Assembly (NCBI RefSeq): GCF_000203815.1
Contig: NW_004457729.1
Span: 868,674 to 932,673, forward strand
Length of the DNA: 64,000 nt
Origin: Cavenderia fasciculata
Lineage: Eukaryota; Evosea; Eumycetozoa; Acytosteliales; Cavenderiaceae
Direction: 5' to 3'
Shown here: positions 13,101 to 24,560 of the stretch, piece after piece
Layout of the letters: the number at the start of each line of letters is the position of its first letter
How positions within the stretch are numbered: position 1 is the stretch's first letter
Position numbers and translations under genes: made by a program
The notes under the pieces: generated by a model
The model's database searches: none
Told to the model about the DNA's origin: nothing
The model's input: the letters and a program-made list of their open reading frames with translations, nothing else

Positions 13101-14140
13101 ATAGAAAGAAAAAAAAGAAAGAGAAATTAGAAATAAATTAAATAAATAAATAAATAAATAAATACGAATAACATACTTTATATCATTACTAACATGTTCA
13201 TTCAACATGGTTTGAGGAACAATATTATAATTATAATATTTTCTAAACATATTAAATAAAGGTACCCAATCAATTACAATATCAATTAATTTCTTTCCAT
13301 GACTACAAACATACAAACAAACAAACAAACAAATGAATATTATTAATATAAAGTGTGATTTTAAATGATTTGTATCTTTTATATATTTGTTGTAACATAC
13401 ATTAAAAGAATAATTAAAAAAGCCATGATACTATTATCGATTGAATTAACTTTACCATCGTATAATAAATTGAATAGAGTGATGATATAGTATTCATAGT
13501 CGGCCTTTGAGAGAGGATATTTCAAGTTGATGTACTTTTTAAGTTGTTGTAATGCCAATTCGATGCCTGCACAATCTGAAATGACAATGCTCCATTCTAG
13601 ACCCTTTTTACATTGCTCGAGCAACTGAATCTGTTCTTGGCGGATGTTGTCCTTGTAGTCGGGTGGGTACAACGTATCGATTCTTTTTTGAAAGTCTCTT
13701 TCTTGTGATGCATCATCTTTGAGACATTCCTTTGGTTCGTATTGTTTATATACAGAATAACATGATATTAATCTTGAGTTATTATTATTATTATTATTAG
13801 ATGTAGTAGATGTGGTAGTAATGGTAGAGATAACACTTTCTGTCTTTGTCGTCGATTCTTCAGAAGAGATCATTTGATCATCTCCTTGTTTCATAATTCG
13901 GTAACTATGTGTCTTTATGATATCATCTTTGTGTTGTTGTTGTTGTTGCTGATTACCATTACCATTACCATTATTGTTAATATTATTATTAGTCATATTA
14001 TTATTAATATGATGACGACGATATAAATGATGATGATTATGATTTATCAATAAATTATTATTATTATTATCTATACTATTATTATCTATATTATTATTAC
14101 TACTACTAAATTCAATGTTGGGTGTGTTGTTAAATTGCAT
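7146..14140 (-). CDS. psmE4: Proteasome activator Blm10/PA200 (PSME4)
   Basis: Fifteen minus-strand exons: 14140..13401, 13302..13177, 13096..12462, 12389..12264, 12193..11948, 11863..11718, 11639..11013, 10942..10091, 10023..9814, 9741..9419, 9340..8935, 8865..8526, 8451..8255, 8164..7559, 7460..7146. Together they give 1964 residues, between human PA200 and yeast Blm10. The protein is HEAT-like repeats throughout. The best-matching part is exon 8 (KGYKAHLLRQTI, RYKQLRAVAQDALTRVAQHH, SDEEIKGSIYLM). It caps the 20S proteasome in the nucleus and cytosol and promotes ATP-independent turnover. The last residues are SYYA, the HbYX-type tail that inserts between alpha subunits and opens the gate; this is strong support for the final exon. 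The first exon is mostly Asn/Gln/Ser low complexity (residues 1-130), unlike the animal protein. All exon phases agree across the fourteen introns. Confidence 0.95.
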
Positions 14141-14592
14141 CTTTGTGAAGTTCTTTTTTCAATACACTGTAGGTAGGTGGGTGTCGTGAATTATTTTTAT
14201 TTAATTTTATTTATTTTTTTTAACAAATGTTTGTTTGGAATCTCATGGAGAATTTGGTTTTTAAAGGTTTGGGTTGTTTTCAAAAACAATGCCACCATCA
14301 TCTTTGCATGTCCTATGCGTGGCATGACTCACTATAACTCTTGCAAGACAACGGTCAGTTGAATTGTGCTGTTTCCATCCATCCCTATGACTCTTTTGGA
14401 TTCATCCCCTTTTGTTTTAGCATAATCATTACATTACACTCCTCTTCCAAACCAACCTCATTCTTTTAAAAAAGGTAAAATATATTTATTGTATTCCTTG
14501 ATATTATTATTAATATTAATATTATAATAATTTGGTTTGTTTGGTTTGTTTGGTTTGTTTTGTTTGTTTTTGGTTTTGTTTTTTGTTTTGAT
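14141..14592. other. Intergenic region, promoter of Blm10 gene
   Basis: Upstream flank of the minus-strand Blm10 gene and 3' flank of the trehalose synthase gene. It contains repeated TTTGG/TTTGT units around 14530-14590. No gene is seen. Confidence 0.5.
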
Positions 14593-16916
14593 TTATTGAT
14601 GACAAACAATACTTTTTCTTCTTAGGTCTCTTGATGCAGTTCCACCTCCGAGGGTACTGAGTTCACCCATTGAGAACCAATAGAATTGGTATGGGTCAAG
14701 ATCGATTTTAACTACACCGTTGGTATCAATCATGCATTGATGGTCGGTCAGGATATCAACCAAATAATGGGATTGAGGATCATCGTCAATCGTTGATAAC
14801 AACTTTCTAGCTAAATCTTTTTGTGTGCTAAATGAAGCCGATGTTCCAAATACATCGTGTGCTGATAATGTTGTTGGTCCTACTATATGTGGTTGAGCTG
14901 GTTGTTGAGCTGGTTGTTGTGGTTGAGTTGGTTGTTGTTGAGCACCATCTTTTCTTCTTGTGGGAGTTGGAGTCCTCCATTGAGTTTGCATGTCTTTGTG
15001 TATCTTGAGAGTACATGATTGTGGCTCATTGGTAAGGTTATGGATAATTAACATTCGATCAATACCAAATACACGTAGGTAGGCTGTAACGTGTCGGTTG
15101 TTGGTAGGGACCCATGTAAAGGAGCCGTGACCAAACGACATGTGTTTGCGACGACGTTGGATCATCTGACGAATGATGTGGAATAGACTAGACGGATCCT
15201 TCTCAGCTTCCTTGACATTGACACGTTGGTATCCATAGATGGGATCGTCTATCACCTGTGAATAGGGGTGTCTCGACGTTGAGAACCCTCCATTAGGGTA
15301 CGAGTCATCCCACTGCATCGGTGTTCTAACTCCATGTCTATCCTCCAACCATATATTATCACCCATCCCAATCTCATCGCCATAATAAATAATAGGTGAC
15401 CCCGGCAATGTAAACAATAATGAATATGCCAATTCAATCTTTCTTTGATCATTGTCCAACTAAAATGAAAAATAAATGTAAATAAAAATAAATATAAATG
15501 TTTGTATATAGTATTGTATATGTAAATTTGTACATACAAGAGGAGCCAATCTTCTTCTAATACCAAGATTAATTTTCATTCTTGGGATGGGAGCATAATG
15601 AGCCCACATTTCCTTTCTTTCGTCGGGAGTGACCATTTCAAGGGTGAGTTCATCATGGTTACGAAGGAATGTGACCCATTGACAGGTGGCGGGGATAGGT
15701 GGTGTCAGTTCCATGATTTCTTTGAGACATTGACCATCACCTCTCATGATGGACATGTAGACACGTGGCATCACTGGGAAATGGAATCCCATGTTGAATT
15801 CGTCTCCTTCACCCTCGCCAAAATACTTTCTCACCTCGTTTGGCATTTGACAAGCTTCGGCCAAGATGACACGTCCCGGGTACTGATTGTCGATAAACTT
15901 TCTCATCTCTTTTAGGAAATCATGCGTCTCTTGTAGATTCTCGCAACTCGTTCCATCACGTTCAAACAAATATGGTACTGCATCCACTCTGAATCCATCG
16001 ATACCCAAATCCAACCAAAACTTCATAATGTTTAGCATCTCTTGCTGTACCTTTGGATTATCAAAATTTAAATCTGGTTGTTCTTTATAAAATCTATGCC
16101 AATAATATTGTCCTGCTACTGGATCAAATGTCTAAAACAAACAAACAAACAAGATTATTAATAATCTAAACATTCTTTTTCTATTTCTTTTTCTTAACTG
16201 TCTTACCCAATTTGAAGTTTCAACATCTAAAAAGATAATTCTAGCTTCTTTGTATTTTGTAGGAGTGTCACTCCAAACAAAGTAATCTCTAAAAGGTGAA
16301 TTCCTGTCTTTTCTAGCCTCTTGAAACCATTTGTGTTGTTCCGAACAATGGTTTGGAATAAAGTCGGCTATAATCTTCATATTTCTTTCGTGTACTGCTT
16401 TTACCAATACCTTGAAATCGTTCAATGTTCCATAATCTGGATGTATATCACAATAATCTGCTACATCATATCCGTCATCCTAAAAAGAGGTAGTAAAAAA
16501 AAAAAGAAAAGAAAGTAAGTATTTAATTAATTAATATGTTATATGTTATTATTTATGATTAACAAACTTTTAAAGGAGAAGGATAAATTGGTAATAACCA
16601 GATACAATCAACACCTAGGGAATGAAGATAATCAAGTTTTGCAGTGATACCTGATATACCTCCATTTCCAGTACCTTCGACATCACAAAAGGCACGTACA
16701 TAGACTTCATAAAAGATAGCCTCTTTGTACCATAGTGTATTGGATGACACTGATTCTTCAGAGTGTTCGTGTTGTGAGTAATCAAACAACTCTTCAGACG
16801 ATGATGTCAATGGACTCACTTCATAGCCATTACCTGACATATCCAATGATATAGTACTGTTACCCAATATCGATGGTGTACTACGATTCAATGCATTATT
16901 ACTACTTCCATTGAGT

Positions 16917-16948
<32 letters not shown>

Positions 16949-16984
16949 TGATCCTGCGATCAGAGGTGATATATTTGCTGCCAT
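14593..16984 (-). CDS. treS: Trehalose synthase-type GH13 enzyme (maltose glucosylmutase)
   Basis: Minus exons are 16984..16568, 16479..16207, 16131..15538 and 15459..14593, all phase 0, for 716 residues. The core starts at [18 protein letters not shown] and reads as TreS (GH13 subfamily 16) rather than amylase: [38 protein letters not shown], and [10 protein letters not shown] then IELAYSLLF. Catalytic residues are in place: Asp280 nucleophile in [10 protein letters not shown], Glu322 acid/base in ILAEACQ, Asp390 in FLRNHDEL. TreS interconverts maltose and trehalose by intramolecular rearrangement. Trehalose is a spore and stress sugar in dictyostelids, so a role in spore carbohydrate is likely but inferred. 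Oddities: an 80-residue Gln/Ser-rich N-terminal extension, a Gln/Pro-rich insertion in the C-terminal beta domain, and no fused maltokinase domain. The first intron uses a GTTTGT donor. The family is mainly bacterial. Confidence 0.92.
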
Positions 16985-18648
16985 ATGTATCCCTCTATAC
17001 TATACTATTATTATTATTTGATTATAATTTCTATTTATATTATCTTTCTTCTTTTTGTTGATTTAATCTTTAAAGTTAACTTGAATGTTTGTTGTTCAAT
17101 TATTATATTATTTATTATTGTATTATTATTAAATTTGGAGAGGAGACTGGTTGAATTTCAATTGGTTTATTGAACCGATGATTATCATCATGGATGCATG
17201 CTGCTGATAATAATAATATTATTACAATCGTTCGCTGTCTATCTCAGCTCTTTTACCACGCATTTTGATAGACGGCGTGTGTGAGTGCTGATGCTGCGAT
17301 CAACCAACATGCTTGTGGAAGGGGAGGGGTATAAGAGAGAGGAGGAGTACTGTGGGTTTTCAATACTTCAACTTCATTTTTGATTATTATAATTTGCGAT
17401 GCAATATTAGTTTGAATGAACATCAAACTAGGAGTGCACGAATTTCAATTATTTTTAAAAAAATAATAATAATCTTTTATTTCTTCAAAGATTTTATTTG
17501 ATTCATGATAAAAGAAGAATCAGCAGAAACAAGGAATGAAAATAAACAAAAATAATAAATAAAAGGAAAAAAAAGTTTTGAAGTTCCAGTCTTTGATTTT
17601 CCATGCACTATTAATTAAAATCTAAATCGCTTGGATTTTCAATGTAGTAGAATGTGTAGTAGACAACTAATAGGTCTTGTTCATCAACCAGAACCTTTAT
17701 TATCATTAATAATTGTTTATCTTTTACTGACTCATAAAAAAATAGATACAAAACTTAAATTCTAAAGTTAACCAAGCAAGTAGTGATTACGAGAATTTGT
17801 TGTGAAGTTGGAAATTTATCAAACTTGAAAAGAGATTATCCATTTCCGATATTTCGTCGGAAAATATTAATAATAATAAAAATTAATAATATTATTTTTA
17901 ATAAATAAATAAATACAAATAATTGCCCTTATAATTATTATTATTATTAACCAGGCGCAAAAAAATATATTTTACGAATTGAAAAAACTGATCGATACCA
18001 GACTATGTTTAGGGCAGGTTCCGTTGATCATAGTTTTTACGAAAAACTAAAGTTTCAGACCGTCGGTACAGTACTGCAATGGTCGACGATGATGATGGTG
18101 GTGGTGGTGGGAGCCCACCCTTTAAGATTTCATACTAGACGAGGTCGTCAATGCAACCTCGCGTTTGCGGATGCTTGCCTGGCCATACACCGATCTTGTC
18201 GTATTTGGGAGGGAGCTGTTTAAAAAAAAAAACTCTTCACTAGATACTCTAGATATTTACGTTGTTGAATTACTCTGGCAACACAGCTCATATAATTTTT
18301 TAATTTCAATGGAGCAATATGAATTCTCTTTTCTCCTTGTCCTCATCCTTGGTACATGTAATTCCTGGGTTCAATTTAAATTATTTTTCGTAATTTACTC
18401 TTTTCTTTGCTCTCTCGCTCTAGAGTAGAGTAACCGACTGCTATTTAATCATGTCATTTACACCACCATCAAATCATCATCCAAACATCTATCTAATCAA
18501 CTATCTTTATATTTTATCAAAAATATTTTAGTTTAGTTTTTTTCTTTTCTTTATCCAATCCAAATCTAAATCAACTTACCTTTTTTATATATATACCTTT
18601 TGCATATTCAATTTTCACCAAATTCCAAGTGCATTAATCACAACAACA
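16985..18648. other. Intergenic region between divergent treS and saposin-domain genes
   Basis: About 1.66 kb with no convincing ORF or RNA gene. It carries a near-perfect 11-bp inverted repeat (17233-17243 with 17267-17277), AT-rich blocks at 17850-17960, a GT-rich stretch near 18090, and a TATA-like run before the saposin gene. It should contain the promoters of both genes. Confidence 0.5.
18581..18597 (+). promoter_or_regulatory. TATA-like element of saposin-domain gene
   Basis: A T6 run leading into ATATATATA, 52-68 nt upstream of the ATG. This spacing and the T-tract fit dictyostelid core promoters. The strong codon bias of the downstream gene suggests a highly active promoter. Confidence 0.5.
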
Positions 18649-19392
18649 ATGAAATTCTTATTAGTTGTCTTTTTAATTTTCGCCGCTTTGTTGGCCACTG
18701 TCAGTGCCGACCGTATGGATCTCCAAGACGACATGCTCGAGAGAAAGCCACACATCAACAACCAATTGAAATGCGATGTCTGCCACTACGTAGTCAAGGC
18801 CACTGAAGACCTCGTCTCGAGAAACTACACCCAACGTCAAATCGTCAACCACTTGGAGAGCGCCTGCCACCGTCTCCCACACAAGTGGGCCAAGCAATGC
18901 GAACACATTGTCTCTGCCAACGCCGTCACCATCATCAAGAAGTTGGTCGCCCACGAAACCCCAGACAAGGTCTGCAAGCAAATTCACATGTGCAAGTCCA
19001 TGTTTGGTGAAGAGCCACTCCTCCAAGATCTCTTTGAAGTTGAATCCGACTCTGACTCTGACTCTGATGACTCTGACTATGAACTCTTCAACCTCCAAGC
19101 CGTCGAACAACTCGAAAAGAAGCACCACAAGTGGCACCCAAAGAACCCACTCAAGCACTTAAAGTGCAAGGCCTGCAAGATGATTGCCAGCAAGGCTGAA
19201 AAGTACGTTGTTGCCGGTCGTCCAGCCCATGAAATCGAAGCCGCCATGGACGGAGAATGCAACCACCTCGGTATCCACGAAGCCGTCAAGGTCTGCAAGA
19301 GCATCGTTCACTCCACCATGAACCACATCATCGACGAAATCAAGAAGCACGGTGATGCCAACCATGTTTGCAAGGCTGTCCACATGTGTTAA
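18649..19392 (+). CDS. Secreted protein with two saposin B domains
   Basis: Single exon of 247 residues. A clear signal peptide (residues 1 to about 20, ending VSA) precedes the chain. Domain 1 starts at CDVCHYVV and domain 2 at CKACKMIA; each holds six Cys in saposin order and ends in a KxxHMC-type motif. The two are joined by an acidic Asp/Ser linker and a basic Lys/His segment. Saposin-like proteins bind or extract lipids; in amoebae the family includes lysosomal and bacteriolytic amoebapore-like proteins as well as the counting-factor protein countin. Which activity applies cannot be told from sequence. The very regular use of C-ending codons (GTC, ACC, CAC, AAG) is unlike neighbouring genes and points to high expression. 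There are no introns. Confidence 0.9.
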   Translation: MKFLLVVFLIFAALLATVSADRMDLQDDMLERKPHINNQLKCDVCHYVVKATEDLVSRNYTQRQIVNHLESACHRLPHKWAKQCEHIVSANAVTIIKKLVAHETPDKVCKQIHMCKSMFGEEPLLQDLFEVESDSDSDSDDSDYELFNLQAVEQLEKKHHKWHPKNPLKHLKCKACKMIASKAEKYVVAGRPAHEIEAAMDGECNHLGIHEAVKVCKSIVHSTMNHIIDEIKKHGDANHVCKAVHMC

Positions 19393-19722
19393 GTTAAGTT
19401 AACTCTAACCAATCAACCAACAACTGTAGTATACAACAACAATACAAACCAACTAGTATACAGTGTGTATATGTTTTTTTCCTCTTCTTTTACAAAAAAA
19501 AAGGTTTATAAATAAATAAATATTCTTTATAACAAATAATAATAATAATGTATAATATAGTGTATTATCTTTTAAAATATATATTTAATAACAATAATAA
19601 TAATCTTTTCAAAAATAATGAAAGATGGATGATCGTCACCCTCCCTCCCTTTTTTGGATTTTTTTTTTTGAATAAGTTCAGTTCAAGTACTCGAACGCGA
19701 CGAATACAAATAATAATAATAA
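19393..19722. other. Intergenic region, no gene seen
   Basis: 3' UTR of the saposin-domain gene and a short AT-rich leader for the DONSON gene. Poly-A and poly-T runs only. Confidence 0.5.
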
Positions 19723-22088
19723 ATGAGAAAAGCAACTAAACATAAATTAGTAGAGGAAGAGGAAGAAGAACAACAAGATGGTAATGGTGGTGACAAAGAT
19801 ATAGATAAAGAAAAGGATGATAATCCAATAAAGAGAAAAAAGGTTACAATTAATACTGAAATCACTATCAATTCAAATGGTAGTAGTAAGAGTAGTAGTA
19901 CTACGACTATGATGGATCAAGAGAAAGAAAAAGAGAAAGAGAAACAATCTACTACTACTACTACTACTACACCTACTATTGGTGAATTGACAAAGACACC
20001 TCAGAAACCTACATTTAGTTTTACAAAGTATACTCCTTCAAAATCAAATATCTTGGTTAATACAACTTCACCAATATCATCTACGGCTACGACGACAACA
20101 ACGAATAATAATAATGGTGTTGGAGATACTTTAAAGTTTAATATTGGTAAAATACCTCAAACACCTCATAGTGTAAAGAAGATTAGATTGCTAAAGACAT
20201 CATTGGAATCAATTACTCAAGATGCAACACAACAACAAGAAGATGCAAAATCTGGGAAAAAGAAACCACTGCTGTCAACATCTTCACCTGCAATGTCTAA
20301 TCCATTTGCAAATGACAATAATCATAGAGGTGCTAAAAAGTCAGCCTCCTCCTCTTCTTCCTCTGGCAAGAGTAACAAGTTATTATCAATGTTTTTGGAA
20401 TCATCATCTGATAATAGTAAAATGCAAGTTGATTCACCCACTTCATCAACATCATCATCGAATCAAGTAAATGATGATGGTCAAGATGAAGAAACAAAGA
20501 AAAAAGAAGAATTGGAAAAGAAACAAAAGGAATTGGAAAGATTATCAACGATTACAAGTAACCACATACCAAATGATCTTAGTCTAAAGACACAATTAAC
20601 ATTTTCAACCAATGGAGTAAGCTTTTCGTGGTGTACAGATGCTCTCAAGTGCCCATCTACACAACAACAAAAAGAATTCCGTGATGCATGTACCTATCAT
20701 TTATCACCAGCATCATCCATTCCTTGGGATGTCCAAAATGATACAGTCATCAACGATCCCCTAAAATTAAGATGGATGGAGTGTCGTTGGGAGGATTGGT
20801 ATGATATAATCAACACCATAACAAATCATACATATAAAACATTTATTAATATTAATATTTTGATTGTATTGTATTATTATAAATTTATAGGTATCAAAGT
20901 TACGAATCATTATATCGTAATTTACAATTAAATAATTTAAATTATTTCTATTTAATGCATTCTGAATGGTGTTGTATGTTTTATCGTGATGCAAATACTT
21001 CTACATCTACATCCACACCTACATCTGCTGGCATTAAAGTAGCAATTAATCCATGTAATTACAAGATTAAAACATTATTGGATGGAGAAGGAATTAAATA
21101 CACTTTTCCATTCCAATCGGTTAAAGTCGCCAAAAAGGAAGAGGTTGTCATTACGACAGAAGAGGAGAAACAAATGAAAAAAGAGTTGAAAGAGTTGGGT
21201 AAAGCGAGGAAGTCGATGGGTGGCGATTCACTACGTCCACTGAGAAAGACAATGGATGTGTCGCTCTTTCAACAACAAACTGCGTCGAGTGCGTTGGCAC
21301 TCGTCGAAGATGCCGAGAGCGTCGACAAGATGTACCACTTTTTTGTGCGTCGTCTTATCTGGATCAACCAATATCACCAGAATCGTGCCAATATTGGAGT
21401 AGCGACCATCTCCAAGAGTGCATCAGCCAACAGTAACGACGTGGCAGCGTCATCATTGTCTCGATCAAATGAAATACAGACACTGTACACTCCAAAAAAG
21501 ATTCAGTCATCTGATTACCAAAGACAGGCCAAATTGATGGATGATCTAGAGGAAGATCAGGCCACCGGTGGTAGTGGAGGAGAGTACTACAACTCGATGA
21601 TCCTGTGTCGTGATGTCCCTGTTCTCATTGCCAAGCAACCATTTACAGGTGGCACAATAAAATGCACAAGAATCATCAGCAATGCAATGGTCACCACCAA
21701 AAAGTCAATCTTTGAATCGAGCAATGGCACCAACGACAACAAAACCTATCGTCTTGAATTGGACGGACCCATCCTACCAGATAATCTGGCGGCACTGTGT
21801 CGAGGTGGACTCCTCACACCCATTACCCACCAACAAGGCTACACATGTAAAATCCATACACATGATTTCACAAATGGTTTTAATATTCTATTAAACAATA
21901 ACAATAACAATAATGCATTGAACAACAACAAAAAATCTAAAGATCATAATAATAATAATAATAATAATAATAATCAACAACAACAACAACAACAACTCGA
22001 CAGCAAAGACATTATAAAGAATATTAATTTTAGAATAGATCCATTAAATGATAATGAATTTATTTATGAATCTATGAAATCACAATAA
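19723..22088 (+). CDS. donson: DONSON / Humpty-dumpty replication factor
   Basis: Exons 19723..20798 and 20891..22088 give 757 residues. Residues 1 to about 280 are low complexity (acidic, Thr/Ser, Lys). The conserved part begins at IPNDLSLKTQLTFST, continues through SSIPWDVQNDTVINDPL, and the splice restores WEDWYQSYESLYRNL followed by NYFYLMHSEWCCMFYR. Next come IKTLLDGEGIKYTFPF and, near the end, YRLELDGPILPDNLAAL. The order and spacing match animal DONSON. DONSON helps load GINS and complete the CMG helicase at replication origins and protects forks, in the nucleus. An Asn/Gln run lies close to the C-terminus, followed by a short tail. Confidence rests on several collinear blocks rather than on one motif. 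Confidence 0.88.
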
Positions 22089-22829
22089 ATAAATAAATAA
22101 ATAAATAAAATGGAATATATTAATATATGTTTATACATACCTTAAATGGGGATTGATCAAAGGATTGATCAATCAATTGTCCGGAGGAAAGAAAGATGAA
22201 GACAAACTTTCAATCGACTATATATTGCAAATCCATTGAATGGAGCTTAGCTTCATCTTTCTTCTTTGTATGGGCTGAGAGTTTTCCGTGATTCGAATTG
22301 AGAATTGTCTTGAAATAAACCTACTTATGAATTAAAAGAGTAAAAGTTGAATCTATTGAATTGTGAGTATTTGAAACTGTGAACTGATCTATAGTTTTAG
22401 TAGAGAATAAAGTGTTTGAGGTCAGAGTTGAGTTGGGTGGGATTCTCTATGTGAGAGTCTTGTTTTGAGTAAATCCGACCGGATTAGGGTCTGATAGTGA
22501 AGTGTCTTTTACCTTTTTTGATTAAACATCCTACTGCATTAATATACCTTGTACCTGTATGTCTGTGTCTTTCTCCCTCTTCACAGGAATTACGATACTC
22601 TCCCTTATTCTTGTCATTTCATTCTTTTAAACACAAAAATAATTATAATTATAAATAATAACAACAAACTTTCATCAAGTTCACCTCACACCTTTGCATT
22701 TGTCATATTTTTCAGCAAAAGAGATATTTTATATTAATTAAAGAGTTGAAGAAAAGTTCATTGAATTAAATATACATATATTTATTTATTTATTTATTTA
22801 TTTATTTTATTTATCAAGTACTTTCAAAT
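22089..22829. other. Intergenic region with inverted repeat
   Basis: No gene. A 13-bp perfect inverted repeat is at 22189-22201 and 22251-22263, preceded by repeated GATTGATCAA units at 22151-22170. The rest is AT-rich, ending in (ATTT)n just before the lyase ATG. Confidence 0.5.
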
Positions 22830-24560
22830 ATGGAGAATATAAAGATAATATCAAAGATTATAAAGAATTCAGGTATTGAACAAACATTTGGAGTGGTAGG
22901 TGTACCGATCACCAATGTAGTATATCAAATGCAAAAGGATGGATTACCATTCTACGGCTTTAGAAATGAACAGGCTGCATCGTATGCAGCTAGTATCGTT
23001 GGTTATTTGACTAGAAAGCCTGCCCTCTGCTTTACAGTGTCTGGTCCGGGTCTGATTCATGCGTTGCCTGGTGCTATCAATGCACAAGCAAACAGCTTCC
23101 CATTGGTTGTGATGTCGTCGTCTCCCAACCCTGCCGACCTCAACAAGGGCAGCTTTCAAGAGTGTCCTCAGTTTGCTGCCGCCGTACCATGCTTCAAGAC
23201 ATGCTACTATCCACCAACGATCGAGCAGTTTGCAACCTACTTTATCAGAGCGGTGCGTGAGAGTGTGTCGGGTCGTCCCGGTCCTGTCTACATACAAGTG
23301 CCATCCGTGTTGATGCAAGGAACGGCTCAAATCAACGATGCAAACAAATCATTGATTGAAAACATCGATACATATGGTATCATCGAGTACGACGAGATCC
23401 CACGCCCCGTTCCACAAAGAGGTCAGATTGAAGAGGCATTGCAAATGTTGATCAGTCGTGCCAAGCGTCCTCTTATCATTGGTGGAAAGGGTGCAGCCTA
23501 CAGCGGTGCTGAGAAAGAGTTGCGCAGACTAGTCGATGCCACCAAGATCCCCTTTTTGCCATCACCGATGGGCAAGGGTATTGTGTCGGACGAAGACGAG
23601 TACAGCGTTGCCAGTGCACGTTCGGTCGCGTTGAAACGTGCCGACTATATTCTCGTGTTGGGTGCACGACTAAACTGGATGTTTGGGTATGGTGTCAATG
23701 GATTCGCGTCAGATGTCAAGTTTATTGTCGTCGATATCTTTGCAGAGCATCAGTCCCATATTCCAGCCAACTCTTTATTCCTTCTCGGTGATATCCGTGC
23801 GACACTCGAGGAAATGAACTCGGTCTGCGAGACTGCGTTCAAGGCGGCCGTCCACAATGGATCCGGTCAAGATAGACAGAGCTGGATGAAGGAGTTGACC
23901 GACAAGGCTGGCGCCAACGCATCATCACTCAAAAAGCAAATGGAAGAGCCACAACAAGACGGCCAGCAATTGACCTACCACCAAGTATACAATGTACTCG
24001 CAAGACATATTCCCAAGAACGCACCATTTGTCAATGAAGGTGCCAACACGATGGATATCGGACGTGTCTGTATCCAGCACACCGACCCTCGTTGTCGTCT
24101 AGACTGTGGTTCTCTATCGACCATGGGTGTTGGCGTAGGCTATGCTATCGCCGCATCGGCAGTCTATAACAACAAGAGAACCGTCTATGCCGTCCAAGGA
24201 GACAGTGCATTTGGATTCAGTGGCATGGAGATTGAGGTAGCCGTTCGTTATCGCCAACCCATCCTATTCATCATCATCAACAATAACGGTATCTATGAAG
24301 GATTGGACACTATCCAAGACCACTCTCCCACCGCCATCCCACCCACTGCTCTCACCCCCAAGATCAGATACGATGTCATGATGCAATCATTTGGCGGTCA
24401 AGGCCACTCTGTATCCACCACTGACCAACTCCAAGACATTCTCTCCAAACTCCCTAGAAACAAACAAACCAATGAAATCCAACTTGAAGATCCAGTCCTC
24501 ATCAATGTCTTTATTAAACCATCAAGTGTTTTACCCAAAATTTTAAATGCAGCTCATTAA
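22830..24560 (+). CDS. hacl1: 2-hydroxyacyl-CoA lyase (HACL1 type, ThDP-dependent)
   Basis: Intron-less, 576 residues, equal to the usual length of the family. The N-terminal ThDP domain holds the catalytic Glu in FRNEQAASYAA, followed by PALCFTVSGPG. The C-terminal domain holds the GDSAFGFSGMEIE...NNNG motif that binds ThDP and Mg. HACL1 cleaves 2-hydroxyacyl-CoA to formyl-CoA and a fatty aldehyde in alpha-oxidation of phytanic and 2-hydroxy fatty acids; oxalyl-CoA decarboxylase is its bacterial relative and the main alternative. FRNEQAASYAASIVGYLT and the length favour HACL1. Animal HACL1 is peroxisomal. Here the C-terminus is NAAH, not an SKL-type signal, and I see no PTS2, so its location is open. 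Confidence 0.92.
   Translation: MENIKIISKIIKNSGIEQTFGVVGVPITNVVYQMQKDGLPFYGFRNEQAASYAASIVGYLTRKPALCFTVSGPGLIHALPGAINAQANSFPLVVMSSSPNPADLNKGSFQECPQFAAAVPCFKTCYYPPTIEQFATYFIRAVRESVSGRPGPVYIQVPSVLMQGTAQINDANKSLIENIDTYGIIEYDEIPRPVPQRGQIEEALQMLISRAKRPLIIGGKGAAYSGAEKELRRLVDATKIPFLPSPMGKGIVSDEDEYSVASARSVALKRADYILVLGARLNWMFGYGVNGFASDVKFIVVDIFAEHQSHIPANSLFLLGDIRATLEEMNSVCETAFKAAVHNGSGQDRQSWMKELTDKAGANASSLKKQMEEPQQDGQQLTYHQVYNVLARHIPKNAPFVNEGANTMDIGRVCIQHTDPRCRLDCGSLSTMGVGVGYAIAASAVYNNKRTVYAVQGDSAFGFSGMEIEVAVRYRQPILFIIINNNGIYEGLDTIQDHSPTAIPPTALTPKIRYDVMMQSFGGQGHSVSTTDQLQDILSKLPRNKQTNEIQLEDPVLINVFIKPSSVLPKILNAAH

Noticed and set aside
18673-19158. Long reverse-strand frame opposite the saposin-domain gene
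   Set aside because: It is a by-product of the biased codon use of the plus-strand gene; no family features.
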